DNA from: Pomphorhynchus laevis
Lineage: Eukaryota > Acanthocephala > Palaeacanthocephala > Echinorhynchida > Pomphorhynchidae
NCBI GenBank assembly: GCA_012934845.2
Contig: WNNJ02002664.1
Location: 62,001 to 126,000, forward strand
Direction: 5' to 3'
Length of the DNA: 64,000 nucleotides
Position 1 is the stretch's first letter; each line of letters opens with the position of its first letter. The notes under the pieces were generated by a model that was not told the DNA's origin, made no database searches, and was given only the letters and a program-made list of their open reading frames with translations. Positions 1 to 11,135 of this stretch are shown in pieces. The translations under genes were made by a program, and so were the position numbers.

Positions 1-895
1 AATTTGTTACTTCTTCACATGCTTACACGATTGACTGATTGTTCTTTCTACTATTATTCTCGCATATCATCTCACCTTGAATTATTTGCTAACTGATGTC
101 CGGTTCTTTCAAGTCGTTTATAATCTTCGAATGACGTTTACCTTTCCGTACAATGGATCCTACTTCACCACAAATCTGAAAATGTATTGTCTTAACATCT
201 CTATCTCGTAATTTATTTTTACACATCTTAAAAGAATCATTCAACTTTTCCGTCAGCTTCCTCTTGTGCCTTCAACGTTTCACCACATATTCACTCATCT
301 CCTTCATATTCTATATATTTCCTTTAATTTTTAAGCTAATTAGTTCATTTTTTGTTTCGCATTCTGATTTGTTTTATTAAATGGGCTCGTAAGCGAGCAT
401 AAGCGCGTAATTGTCACTCTAAATGAATTATCCTTTTTTTATATTATATTTTATAATCTAATTTTATGTGATAGCTATGATATAAGATATAATAAATTAT
501 TAATATTATTAATAATATTTTGGCAAAAGTTCCCACTTTTATTTGTCAGAGATAGGAAGGTAAGGTTATAAGCATTTATTTAACCAAATAAAAAAATTCA
601 CTTGTCATAAACGACCTTTTTCAAAATACAAAATTTCTAAAATTCAATTTTAGAATTTTAGAAATGTTGTATTCTGAAAATCTCGCTTGTGATAAGTGAA
701 AATTTGTTATTTAGTTCAATAAATGCTCCCAACTTTTCTATCTACAATTAATAATATTGATATATTATATAATAAATGATGCATATTATAATATATTACA
801 TAATAATGTAATATATTGTAATATATTAATATATTATATATTGTATATAATATTAATATATTATATATTGTAATATATAATATATTATAATAAAG
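1..895. other. AT-rich non-coding stretch
   Basis: I see no gene here. The stretch is AT-rich, and 760-890 is an almost pure TA low-complexity tract of imperfect ATATTA repeats. The segment 610-690 contains a short inverted repeat around AAATTTCTAAAATT. It ends where a degenerate LINE begins near 900. Confidence 0.7.
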
Positions 896-899
896 TGGC

Positions 900-3800
900 G
901 ATGTCGGATAATCAATGGATATCGGGAACGAAAGATAGCCGAAGAAACAAAATCAAGACAATGAAAATGACAAGAAACAAATTCAAAAATATAAATTAAG
1001 AGCGAAGAGCAATGTTCAACTCGTCACTGACCGGAGGAGTTTTCATTGTCGGGTGCCATGTGACCGGGCAGTTGTACAGAGACAGCGAAAGCATCAACAT
1101 CCTAAGAGGACTAGCCTTCATGTAGGAACGTTGAATGTCATCATGCTTATGGGCAAGGAACCTGAATTACTTGGAGAGATGATTCGCTTCGGTCTAGAAA
1201 TAGTCAGAGTGACTTATCTTTACTATTCTGGAACTGGAACTAAACTTCTGGATCAAGGTTGGACATTGAAATATTTGGGAGCTACCAACGGAAAGCGACG
1301 GTAGGTGGGTATATGAATACTTACAAGTTTCAGGTTATCGTTTGTGGTAGATAGGTTTAACCCAGTGAACAAAAGGCTGGCGTCTCTAAGACTTTAGTCA
1401 AAGAGGAAAAGGTGATAACTGTTGTGTGTGCGTATGCTCCCAACATTATCTCGGAATACGCAGTTTTCGTGGAAGATCTTTAGGCTCTGCTTGATAGTAC
1501 TCCTGTGGGAGATTCCCTGTTTATTGGGTGACTTCAATGATCATGTTAGTAGCGACAGTAGCACTTGGACGGGAGTGTTTGGGGAGGAACGGATTCTTCG
1601 ATCTGAATGCGAGTGGTGTTAAATCATTGCATTTTGTTCTCTTAACAATGTGTGCATAACCAACACCATTTTTGAACATGAGGAGATCCATAGATGCACA
1701 TGGCATCATGATTCTCTTAGTCAAAGATCAATGATCGATTTTGTAATCGTGTAGAGATTTCGTCCAACAAAAGAAGCTTCAAGAAAAGATTTATCTGATC
1801 TGCCACGTTATGTTCTGGACACTCGTGTGAAGAGAGGGGCTGAGCTGTCAATCGATCACTTACTTGTAGTTAGTAAACTTCAATGGCAGGATCGGATGCT
1901 AGACAAACCTGGTAAACTTAAACGTGGTCTGAGGGCGTGCTGGAAGCGTCTAGCAGATGTTTATGTCAAAGGACGTTTTTCCGGCTACATCCGGGAGAAC
2001 TTATCTTCGTTGCCAGAAGAGGTGAAGAACATTGATCAGGAATGGGAAATGTTTAGATCCTTGCTTGCCAAAGCAACTGTAAAAAGTTGTGGCTCGAAGG
2101 TCTTAGGTGCTTGTCACGGAAGAAATACTCGAACTGCTTGTTGGACACCAGCAGTTAGAGATTTTGTCCAACAGAATAAGCTGGCTTATAAGGTAACTTT
2201 ATCTGATGAATAAGTGAAGGCTTTTTAACAAGTACCGAAGAGCAAAGAGAGCTTCAACTCGAGCAGTTGCTGAAGATAAGAAGGCGGTTTGGGAGAAGTT
2301 TGGAGAGCACTTAGAACTTGATTATAGGTCAGATTCGAAGATGTTCTAGAGAACGATCAAGAACCTTTGTGTTGGAAAGCAGAAAACTCTTCAAACTGTC
2401 TATAACAAAAGAGGGTCTATACTGACTGACATTAAAGAAATTATTGGTTATTGGAAGGATCATTTAAGGAGTCTCCTTAATCCGATGAATATGCCTTCTC
2501 TTGTAGAAGTAGAGCATTTAGAACCAACGGAAGAGGTCATTGCTGTTGTTAAAAAACTTCGTAATGACAAGTCTTGTAAAGTAGAGGATATTCGACATTA
2601 CGCTTTTAAGGTTATTGACGTTGTAGGCATGAAATGACTAACACGGATCTTTAATGTTGCATTAAAGTCGGGCAAGGTATTTAGCGAATGGCGAACTGAA
2701 GTGGTGGTTACAATCTTTAAGAAAGGTGACTGAAGAGTGTCTTCCAATTGTGGGGACATCACTCTTCTTAGCCAAACTGATAAGTTATTTGCTAGGATTC
2801 TTGAGTTAAGGATAAGGACTATTGTTTGGGGATAGTTGCAAGAGGAACAATGCGGCTTTTGTCCATGTCGTATAACAACATATCAGCTCTTTACTCTCTC
2901 AACTATCCTCGAACAGTCTTGAGAGTTTGCTCAACCGGTCTACATGTGCTTTGTAGATTTAAAGATGGTGTTCGACCGAGTTCAGCGATAAAGGTTGTGG
3001 GAGGTACTAAGGGAGTATGGAATACAACACTATCTTCGGGTGGTTGTGACTTCTCTGTATGAACAAAGTATGAGTTGTGTTCGTTTTCTAGGTAGGAAGT
3101 CTGAATCATTTCCAGTAGGCGTTGGGCATCGTCAGGGTTGTCCTTTGTCTCCACTTTTGTTTCTTGTATACATGGACAAAATTACGAAACAGGCTGCTCT
3201 GACGGATGTCGGTCTTCAGTTCGGTTGTATCAGGGATGCAACCGATGCATAGATGTTGGTTTGCACCTCCAAGACTGTCTATATGTGTTCGTCTCGGATT
3301 AAGGTGCCAATGTCAATCCGAATTTGGGAAAATATTCGTCCTGATGTAAAAGATTTCAAGTATCTTGAGGTATTGTTCTCGAAAGACGGCAGGAACATCA
3401 AGGAGATTGAGAATCGGATTTGTGCAGCTAACCCAGCAATGCGTTCTTTGTACAGGTATGTCGTTGTGAAGCGGGAGTTAAGTCTTCGGGCGAAGCTTTC
3501 GGTTTAACACGCAATCTTTGTTCCTATGATAACCTATGGTCATGAGCTTTAGGTTATGACCGAAAGGATAATATCTCGGATACAGGCGACTGAAATGAGG
3601 TTACTTCGCGGTGTGGCCGGTCTTAGCCTTAGAGATAAGGTTAGGAATTCGGCCTCGGAGTAAAGTCGCTGTTTCTCCTCATCGAAGAAAGTCAGCTGAG
3701 GTGGCTAGGACACGTCCGGGGGATATCTAGGGATCGCCTTCCTCGGAGAGTTTTCCAGGCCGAACTCTGGAAAGAGACCTCGAGGTGGACCTTGATACCG

Positions 3801-3960
3801 GTGGAGAGATCAAATCTTGAAACTGGTCGAAGAACGCTTTGTGCTCTCAGAAAGAAAATTCTTGTCTGTCGCCCAAGATCGCGATGTTTGGAGTAGTTTG
3901 GTTCGTACACTGCCTCCACGACCTGACACCCAGACCAGTGGTTGGCAAGAAAAATCTTGT
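900..3960 (+). mobile_element. Decayed RTE-clade LINE (EN-RT), near full length
   Basis: Broken copy of a non-LTR retrotransposon on the + strand, about 3.1 kb, the usual RTE length. Recognisable pieces in order are: an endonuclease start with HVGTLNV (near 1120), a YAPN-type stretch near 1430, the endonuclease LLGDFNDHV motif (1530-1560), linker and early reverse-transcriptase sequence (1827-2213), RT motif GHRQGCPLSPLLF (3125-3165), and an RTE/Rex3-like C-terminus (3590-3930) with GVAGLSLRD, RWRDQ and TLPPRPDTQ. Stops and frameshifts occur throughout and the YADD box is degraded, so this copy cannot act. The 3' end lies near 3955. Seen: the motifs. Known: RTE elements encode one endonuclease-RT protein. 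Inferred: an old insertion, older than the RTE at 32-35 kb. Confidence 0.85.
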
Positions 3961-4084
3961 ATTATTATTTTTCATTTTTTTTCCTGTTAAAAAATTGTTG
4001 TTGATTTTTTCTTATAATTTTACAATATACAAATCAACAAAATATTACAAAAAATAAATTTAACGTATTAAGTGAAAAACAATT

Positions 4085-4525
4085 TAATGGATAATAAACA
4101 ATATACTTTGTATTAGAATAAGATACCAGATAATCAAAATCGTCAGATCATAGGAAACACATCATTAGCGCGTATTTGATCCCGCTGCTGTTGAGTCGAG
4201 CAATATTGGCCCAAACCTGATAACATAGCAGTTCTTCCTGATGACCTCTAATCCTTATTCTTATACAACGTCTGTTATTTATAAATCGATTCATAAAAAT
4301 TGATTTTATTTTAAATTTCAACTTTTAAACAATTTCTCCAAGCATATTTTCAAGCATGTCTATTAGTTAATTCATAAAAATTGACTTTTATTTTAAATTT
4401 CAATTTTAAATTTTAACTTGATATAAATATAAATTGTATAACATCAATATATAATTATTTATTTTTTATTTTTATTTATATATCGTATAAAATACGTAGA
4501 CTATCTGATCTGATTTGTTATTATA
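4085..4525 (+). repeat. Penelope-like 3' end, copy 1 (sense strand +)
   Basis: This is the same repeat found near 36.0, 42.6, 43.2, 56.7 and 57.9 kb, but in the opposite orientation. It starts with the sequence that follows the Penelope-like stop codon in other copies (GGATAATAAACAATATAC), runs through the structured block with CTGATGACCTCTAAT near 4235-4255, and continues to an AT-rich end with CGTAGACTATCTGAT near 4495. No coding part is present, so it is a solo 3' end. Confidence 0.75.
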
Positions 4526-4566
4526 AATTATGCGTTATAATATAATAATCAACTCAATGTTTAAAT

Positions 4567-4620
4567 AACTCCGCCATGGCCGGTCCCAAGCCCGTGCTGA
4601 GAAAGGAGGAGGGTTAGCGA
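4567..4620 (+). ncRNA. Twister-type self-cleaving ribozyme (3' cleavage product form)
   Basis: The segment matches the twister consensus: TAA at the cleavage site (4566-4568), P2 strand CTCC (4569-4572), GCC, the invariant block GGCCGGTCCCAAGCCCG (4578-4594), an A-rich stretch GAGAAAG, P2 partner GGAG, then GAGGG (4609-4613). Twister cuts between U and A, so a cleaved RNA would start AACUCC. That is the first base of the element as set by the target duplication. The upstream half of helix P1 is absent, as expected if the inserted RNA had already cleaved. Established: twister occurs in animal repeats, including schistosomes. Not testable by eye: activity. Confidence 0.8.
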
Positions 4621-4830
4621 TAGACTTCGTGACAAGCCAGTCGTAAAACAAAACCGTCGCATCAACAGTACGAAATGGTGTCTCAATGAACTTCGCGAAT
4701 AGGCGACCGATATAGCGCCGCGTTCTTCGCGCAAACGAACATTAAGCATCAATAAGACCCATTGGGATGACAGTGAAAAAGCGGACTCCATAACGAAGCG
4801 GAACAAACGCTATAGAAAAAGAAGAAGAAG
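4567..4830 (+). mobile_element. Short RTE-derived non-autonomous element with 5' twister motif
   Basis: A 264-bp element flanked by a 16-bp target duplication with one mismatch (4551-4566 and 4831-4846, AACTCAATGT[T/A]TAAAT). It has no RNA polymerase III boxes that I can see. The 5' end is a twister-ribozyme motif. The 3' end (about 4787-4830) contains AGCGGACTCC, then AACAAACGCTAT and a GAA-repeat tail. This matches the 3' terminus of the RTE LINE at 32.1 kb, which ends AGCGGACCCC, then GATAAACGCTAA and GAAGAAGAA. The tail therefore looks like the last codons of an RTE protein, and the element looks like a short internally deleted RTE or a SINE moved by RTE machinery. The host gene-like ORF on the opposite strand is not believable. 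Confidence 0.8.
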
Positions 4831-4846
4831 AACTCAATGTATAAAT

Positions 4847-5606
4847 AATCATTCTTACATTTAAAGGGTGAGCTAAATAATCTTAAAAGTATGAAAAAGA
4901 CAAAACCAAACATAATCATGTTAAATAAAATTGCGTGTTTTATTCACGCTGTTCTGCTCTATTCACCAAAAAGCGTGAAGGTAAATTAAGTATAATATTG
5001 CAAAGCTGGCGAAACGTATGAAAAGTAATGAGATGGAATCGTTATTTTTCGACAATTTTCTGGCAATACATTTGAAATCAGAATATTGACGTTGTTGTCA
5101 AGCTTTGGTGAATCAGTGAAATTATAAATCGTTCAATGCGGCTCGTCTAAGCCGATGTAAAATTAATTGTACTGAACACTCATCCAACATTCACTCGCGT
5201 ACTTCACAATGGATAATGAAGCAACGATATCTATTAGTGACTAAAACGATTTATTTCAAAAATTACTTGTTTGGAAAAAAGCCATGGATGATTACAACGC
5301 CAATCATAATTGAGAATAATGACTTTTAAGTGGGTTTTGTTCTGGACTTTGAACAGAATGAAGAATAACTGGGATATTAATGACGCTAAACAAACCGATA
5401 TACAACAATTAAATCATATGCTCAAATTTAAGAATATATGGAGATGTAGAAGATTTGTATAGAATATTCCATGCAAATTATCGAATGATTCCCAAAAATG
5501 TCGAAACTGGTTTGAGTTTAGCAACATTTTTGTGTACAACGAAACTAAAACTGAATATTCTAATAGTGGTCTGATCATTCATTTATAAATCCTATATTTG
5601 AAGTAA
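4847..5606. other. AT-rich stretch without recognisable gene
   Basis: Nothing recognisable. Small open segments on both strands show no motif. The text around 5280-5400 has a slightly higher GC content and could be old coding debris, but I cannot assign it. Confidence 0.5.
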
Positions 5607-5790
5607 CATTTTTGTATCTAAATGCCATTTCCAGAAAAAAGAAATTAAATATTTCTTCGATATTTCGTTCGCTAACCGCGGACATTATCAAGAAGTATTG
5701 TAATTTGCTAGAAGACTTATAAATTTTCTTCGAAATATCGACGAAATATTCAATTTTTTTTTCTGGGAATGGCATTTAGATACAAAAATA
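5607..5790. repeat. Palindromic MITE-like repeat
   Basis: Two arms of about 60 bp in inverted orientation: the left arm starts TTTTTGTATCTAAATGCCAT (5610-5629) and the right arm ends with its complement (about 5769-5788). The arms also share CGATATTTCG. A 15-bp direct repeat TATTTGAAGTAACAT lies at 5595-5609 and again at 5827-5841. The right copy is about 36 bp away from the right arm, so it may be a target duplication plus non-palindromic end sequence, or chance. Confidence 0.6.
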
Positions 5791-5841
5791 ATTATTCCCC
5801 CCAGAATGTCTCATTACGTTTCAAATTATTTGAAGTAACAT

Positions 5842-7252
5842 GTTATTCACGCGATAGTTAGATTCCCACAGCGGATGATGAAGCTAGTGTTAGAGACATT
5901 TTATCCGCTGTAGGCATTCAAATAACTGCAAAATTTTCAATTAAGGTCCATCGACTTCCAGCCAAAAGAACAGATATTCCCCCGTGGACTTTAGTTTCAA
6001 CGGACGAGGTAACGGCCAGCAACGTTTTATCAAACTCTTATAAATTGAGAAAAGTTGATCGTTTTAGGAATGTTTATATCATGCCGGATTTTCCCCCGAA
6101 GAGCGTGTTGCCAATCAGGTTCTGCGCAAACAGCTACAAGAGAAAAGACTCGCAAACCCAAATAGTAGTTACATAATTAGAAATTTTCAAATTGTTCGTA
6201 GACCGAATAATGGAAAGGTAGGCACAACACCCGTTAATTCCTCATTAATGGATGGGTCGTCTATATGACTATCCTCTTCTGCAAGAAGTGGTAGTTAGGT
6301 TTGTGAGCACCACAAGTCTTTTAAACTGTTACTATTTAATGTGGAAGGTTTGGCGTCTTTGATCGAGCAAGGTATTGAATCCTGGTTCGATATCTTTCAC
6401 GTTGTGGTACTATTAGAGCCCATGTTTACTAATAATTATTCTTTACCTGGTTTTTATACATTTGACAATCCTGCTTTATTGGGCATTCGTGGTCGCCCCG
6501 CGGGTGGAATAATTTTAGGTTTAAATAAGGCCTTCAGGGATTGGCAATGTAGGTATTTGCTGAATTCTATACTGCTTAAAACACCTGTCGTCACTTTTAT
6601 CGCATGCTATTTCAAACCCACACTTACCGCGGCAGATATAATTGACGAAATTTCTCAGCTTCTTTCAACTCTAAACAGCACAGTCCCAATAATTATCGCA
6701 GGAGATTTTAATGCAAGATTCACCAGTCCAATCCAAGGAAAATTGCGAATTCTTGTCAATTACTTTAAGTCTATAAATCTAAAGTTATACGTCCCTAATG
6801 AAAATTGGTCCTACGAATCTTCTACAGGTAAAAGCTGTATAGACATCATATTTACTAACGTGCATGTAAGACATATAGGGCTAGAACTATCTTCAAAATG
6901 GGCGTTAGTTCGTAAACACAAACCTGTCTCGTGTATTTTCGATTGCATATGCAGCACACAATCAATAGATTTGTTCCGTCAACCTAGCAGGAAATTATGT
7001 ACTTCAGCAAATGATTATAGTCAAATAAATCTAGCTTTTCAATTCCTTAGATCAGGAGAACTGGGGAACAGCATTACTTCTGTAATTTCCACCCTTCTAT
7101 CGGCTTGTAGATATGAATCCGATTATCCCAAAAAACTCATACCTAGTAAAACCCGCTTGGTTTAAACAGTTTCAGCAACATTTAATTCAATTAAATAAAA
7201 GTTATCGGTTCGATTTAACGGCAAGGAAAGATTTTGTAGATTTACGTAGGCT
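5842..7252 (+). mobile_element. LINE, 5' part: ORF1-like region and AP endonuclease
   Basis: 5' half of a LINE interrupted by the LTR element that begins at 7253. The region 5842-6260 gives an ORF1-like protein with RIPTADDEASVRDILSAVG, then VYIMPDFPP and SSYIIRNFQIV in a shifted frame, the RRM-like domain common in CR1/Jockey-type ORF1 proteins. The region 6341-7165 (274 codons, open) is an exonuclease-endonuclease-phosphatase domain: ACYFKP, IIAGDFNARF, SCIDIIFTN and KHKPVSCIF correspond to the usual catalytic Asn, Asp and His motifs. The next segment (7113-7252) continues into the linker before RT with PAWFKQFQQHL. The match resumes at 11137. It is broken by several frameshifts. Confidence 0.8.
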
Positions 7253-7350
7253 TGTGGTATCACATTTAATTACTTTATCATTTATATTTAACTTTACCTA
7301 CTATTTGTAGATTCGTGAATAAAAGCCATTTATTCTCTCTGGTTATCACA
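7253..7350 (+). repeat. 5' LTR (98 bp)
   Basis: Starts TGTGGTATCACATTT and ends GGTTATCACA. It is the same as 11038-11135 except for one T/C difference near the 3' end. It is unusually short for a Gypsy LTR. It contains AATAAA and the segment 7311-7324 that is complementary to the sequence just after the LTR. Confidence 0.9.
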
Positions 7351-7351
7351 A

Positions 7352-7365
7352 TTTTATTCACGAAT
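7352..7365 (+). promoter_or_regulatory. Primer-binding site, self-priming type
   Basis: TTTTATTCACGAAT lies one base after the 5' LTR, where a primer-binding site belongs. It is a perfect 14-base complement of 7311-7324 inside the LTR. No tRNA 3' end match (TGG start) is visible. In Tf1/sushi-type elements the 5' end of the transcript folds back onto such a site and primes minus-strand synthesis. The same mechanism is inferred here. Confidence 0.65.
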
Positions 7366-10300
7366 TGTCTTGATGGATACTCTGTTCAAGCCGGATACAC
7401 TCAAACTAACGACAGACTGTCCTGAAGCAGAACGCGAATGGCGTCACTGGCGATATCGCTTCGAAACATTTATCAAACGCATCAAAATGGATTCACAAGA
7501 TGACAAACTTGATCTCCTGAAAATCTCAATTTCCGCTCAATTATTCGACAAGATTGACGAGTGCCTGGATTATGATTCAGCAATGAATGTCCTCGACAAA
7601 GCATTCATAAAATCTACAAATTGTGTTTACAAACGACATCGACTGTGTTTTGCACGACAAACTCTCGATGAATCGATATCTAACTATGTGGATCGTCTTG
7701 AAACACTTGCGCGACAATGCACCTTCAAAGATGTGAAAGCTAAGGAGCTGCGCGATATTCTTATTTGCGATTCATTTATTACGGGTTTACAATCGAACGA
7801 GATTCGTCAACGCATACTCGAGACTAATGACATCGACAAAGATAAAGCTTATCAAGTCGCTCGAACGATTGAAGCAGCTCAAACTCAATCAAACGAATAT
7901 CGACACACATCCGAATTCACAGTAAATGCCTTAAGGGAAACCAAAGGTTCAAAAGGAAATACTGATATTTCTGAAAGTGAAGAATCTATTGCCGTAGCTC
8001 AAAAGATCAACAAGAAAAGGTGCTACTTTTGTGGTGGAGTTATGCATACACGAAATCGTTGTCCAGCCCGGGATGCTGAATGCTCATTCTGCTTAAAACG
8101 TGGACACTACGAAAAAGTTTGTCGAACTAAGTTGCTTCGATCTCGACGAAAATACAATCGTAGTACTCGACCATACGCGTCCGACTGTGAATCACTTAAT
8201 ATCATATCCTGTCAAAATGCAAATGGTGATGCATCTAAACTTGACGACATGACGGTACAAGTTCGCGTTGGAACACAACAGCTGGATGCTCTTATCGATA
8301 CAGGGAGCTCTTCCAACTTTGTCGATTCATCAGTTATTCGAAAACTAGGTATTCCTACAGAATCTTGTTGTGTTAGGATTTCCATGGCTAATTCATCATT
8401 TACATCCGTATGCAATGAACGATGTGTATTACCGATATCTTACTGTGACCGAAACTATACTGACATTCAATGCTTCGTCATGCCTCATCTTTGTCGTGAT
8501 ATCATACTTGGTCATCCATTCCTGCGCTTGCATTCAAGTGTTTCCATTCGACTTCGAGGAAATGCTAAGCAAGAAACATTAACCATTGGGCAACTATCGA
8601 GCATGGAAATCGATATACCGTCGTTATTTTCAGACGATTTTAAAAACTGGAAACCTGCAGCAATTCCGTCCCAGCGCCGTAATATCGAAGATCGCCGCTT
8701 TATTGCTTCGGAAGTAAAACGGATGTTGTCCGAAGGCATCATCGAGCGCAGTCGCTCACCGTGGCGTGCGCGAGTTCTTATTGTAAACAGAGAAGGACGT
8801 CGTCGTCTAGTAGTAGATTACTCGCAGATCGTAAATAGATTCACGGTCCTCGACGCTTATCCCATACCCCGAATTGACGACCTGATCGACACCATATCGT
8901 CCAATAACGTGTTTAGCATCCTCGATTTAAAAAGTGCTTACCATCAAGTTCCTTTGCGAGCAAACGAAAAATTCTTGACCGCATTCGAGGCAGATGGTCA
9001 ACTCTATCAATTTCAGCGTATGCCTTTTGGACTCACGAATGCTGTAGCCGCCTTCCAGCGAATAATCAACGAGATCATAGAGAAAGAAAACTTAACCGGC
9101 ACCTATTCATACCTCGACGATATCATTGTGTGCGGCAAAACACAGCAAGAACATGATACAAATCTGGCCAAGTTTCGTGAAGTTGCTTCTAGGTACCGAA
9201 TAACACTAAATGAATCGAAATGTATGATTAATAAAACGATGATCAATATTCTGGGATATCAAGTTGGTAGTGGTATTAAACGGCCTGATCCTAATTGTGT
9301 CTCACCTTTGCGAGAACTGCAGGTACCTCAAAATAAACGTCAACTGCGAAGAATTGTCGGCCTTTTCTCACATTATTCCAAATGGATTCAAAATTTTTTG
9401 TCGCAGATTCGTCCGTTAGCTGAAACCACGATATTTCCTATTACACCTGCAGCAAAGCGCTCATTTGAGATAATTCGTGATGACGCATCCCTTTATGCTA
9501 TCGGTGCTGTATTAACGCAGGATAACAAACCCGTCGCATTTTATTCGCATACACTTAGTAAGAGTGTCGTTGGACATTCCGCTATTGAGAAAGAGGCCCT
9601 TGCCATCGTTGAAGCATTGCGATACTGGAGGCATTATTTGTCTGACGAACTTTCAATGTTCTAACGGATCAAAGGTCAGTTTCATTCATATTTAACAGGA
9701 ATCATAGGAGTAAAATTAAAAATGAAAAAGTGCAAAAATGGCGTCTCGATCTATCTAAGTTCAAATATTGTATACTTTACCGGCCTGGAAAGTTAAATTA
9801 TGCGGCCGACTTAATGTCTAGGGATATTTGTGCTTCAAGTTGCGGTTACTTTAACAAACAGAAAGATCTCAAGCTTCTTTATGAACTTCACGCTACGCTT
9901 TGCCACCCAGGAGTCAATCGTTTGTATCACTTCGTTCAATCGAATCAACTTCCGTATAGCACTGAAGACGTTCGTTATGTTGTATCTCATTGCGTTACCT
10001 GTTCGTTGTTGAAACCAAACTTCTTTAAGCCTCCAAAAACTGCCATCATCAGAGCGACACGACCTTTCGAAAGAATTTCACTTGACTTCAAAGGTCCTTT
10101 GCCCAGTTCATCAGGCAAGAAATATTTGCTTACAGCCGTCGATGAATATTCTCGTTATCCCTTTGGATTTGCATGCCGTGATATGTCCGCTCAAACAGTG
10201 ATAAATTGCCTGCGTGGTATAGTGACAAAATATTGGGTCCACCTGAATTTGTACATTCCGATCGCGGGTCATCCTTTATGTCGAAAGAATTCTCTGATTA

Positions 10301-11037
10301 TCTGAAGAGTATTGGCACGGTAGCAAGTCACTCTTCTCCGTACAATCCGTTAGGCAACGGACAGATCGAACGCTATAACGGTATATTATGGAGCGCTGTA
10401 CTTTTGCGGCTTAGAGACTACAATCGTCCGGTTGCTGCTTGGGAAACGGTCCTCGCTGAAAGCCTTCAATCTATTCGAGGACTATTATGCACCTCAACTG
10501 GCTCGACACCTCATGATCGAATCTTCAACTTCTCTAGACGCCCATTAATTAAATTCAATTTACCAGAATGGCTCCGTCGTCCCGGATCTGTATTCGTGCG
10601 AAACTTCTACAAACACGACAAATACGACGATAAATTGCTCAAAGCTAAACTGATAAACGCGAATCCAAACACGGCTTATATCGAACTTCCATCTGGGAAA
10701 GAAGCAAATATTTCAACTCGACACCTATCTCGTTATCCTTCAGAAACCTCCATTTACAAGGATCCAGACAGTTCGGATATTCGTAGTTCGGGATTGTCAA
10801 GGGACGGGGATGACGACTGTCAAGATAGCTTCGATAGGAACCAGCCAGACTATGAAGATGATAACAATAACGGAAAGCAATATGATGCCACGGACAATAT
10901 CGATATGAACTTGAGTTCAAAGAGGACATCAATTCATGAGGCAAACCATCATCCCGTGACAACTAGAGAATTCTACCGACGAAGTACAAGAAGTCGAAGA
11001 AGTCCTGCATACTTCCAAAACTATCACATGGGATGAA

Positions 11038-11135
11038 TGTGGTATCACATTTAATTACTTTATCATTTATATTTAACTTTACCTACTATTTGTAGATTCG
11101 TGAATAAAAGCCATTTATTCTCTCTGGCTATCACA
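11038..11135 (+). repeat. 3' LTR (98 bp)
   Basis: Second copy of the 98-bp LTR, ending GGCTATCACA. The interrupted LINE resumes directly after it. Confidence 0.9.

Larger units (their letters stand above)
7253..11135 (+). mobile_element. Ty3/Gypsy-type LTR retrotransposon (fossil copy)
   Basis: Complete in outline: two 98-bp LTRs with one visible difference, and an internal region with Gag (about 7373-8000), zinc knuckles (about 8020-8140, C-X2-C and H-X4-C type), aspartic protease (near 8280, DALIDTGSSSNF), reverse transcriptase (about 8640-9300, LDLKSAYHQVPL and YLDDIIV), RNase H (about 9470-9800) and integrase (about 9880-10560, with a downstream C-terminal tail to about 11036). The order protease, RT, RNase H, integrase is that of Ty3/Gypsy. 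The near-identical LTRs suggest a fairly recent insertion, but the coding part is broken in about two or three places. It sits inside a LINE, splitting it. I see no clear target duplication. Confidence 0.9.

Noticed and set aside
4561-4806. Protein gene on the - strand over the twister element
   Set aside because: The 81-codon open frame overlaps a non-coding element defined by ends and target duplication; no domain.
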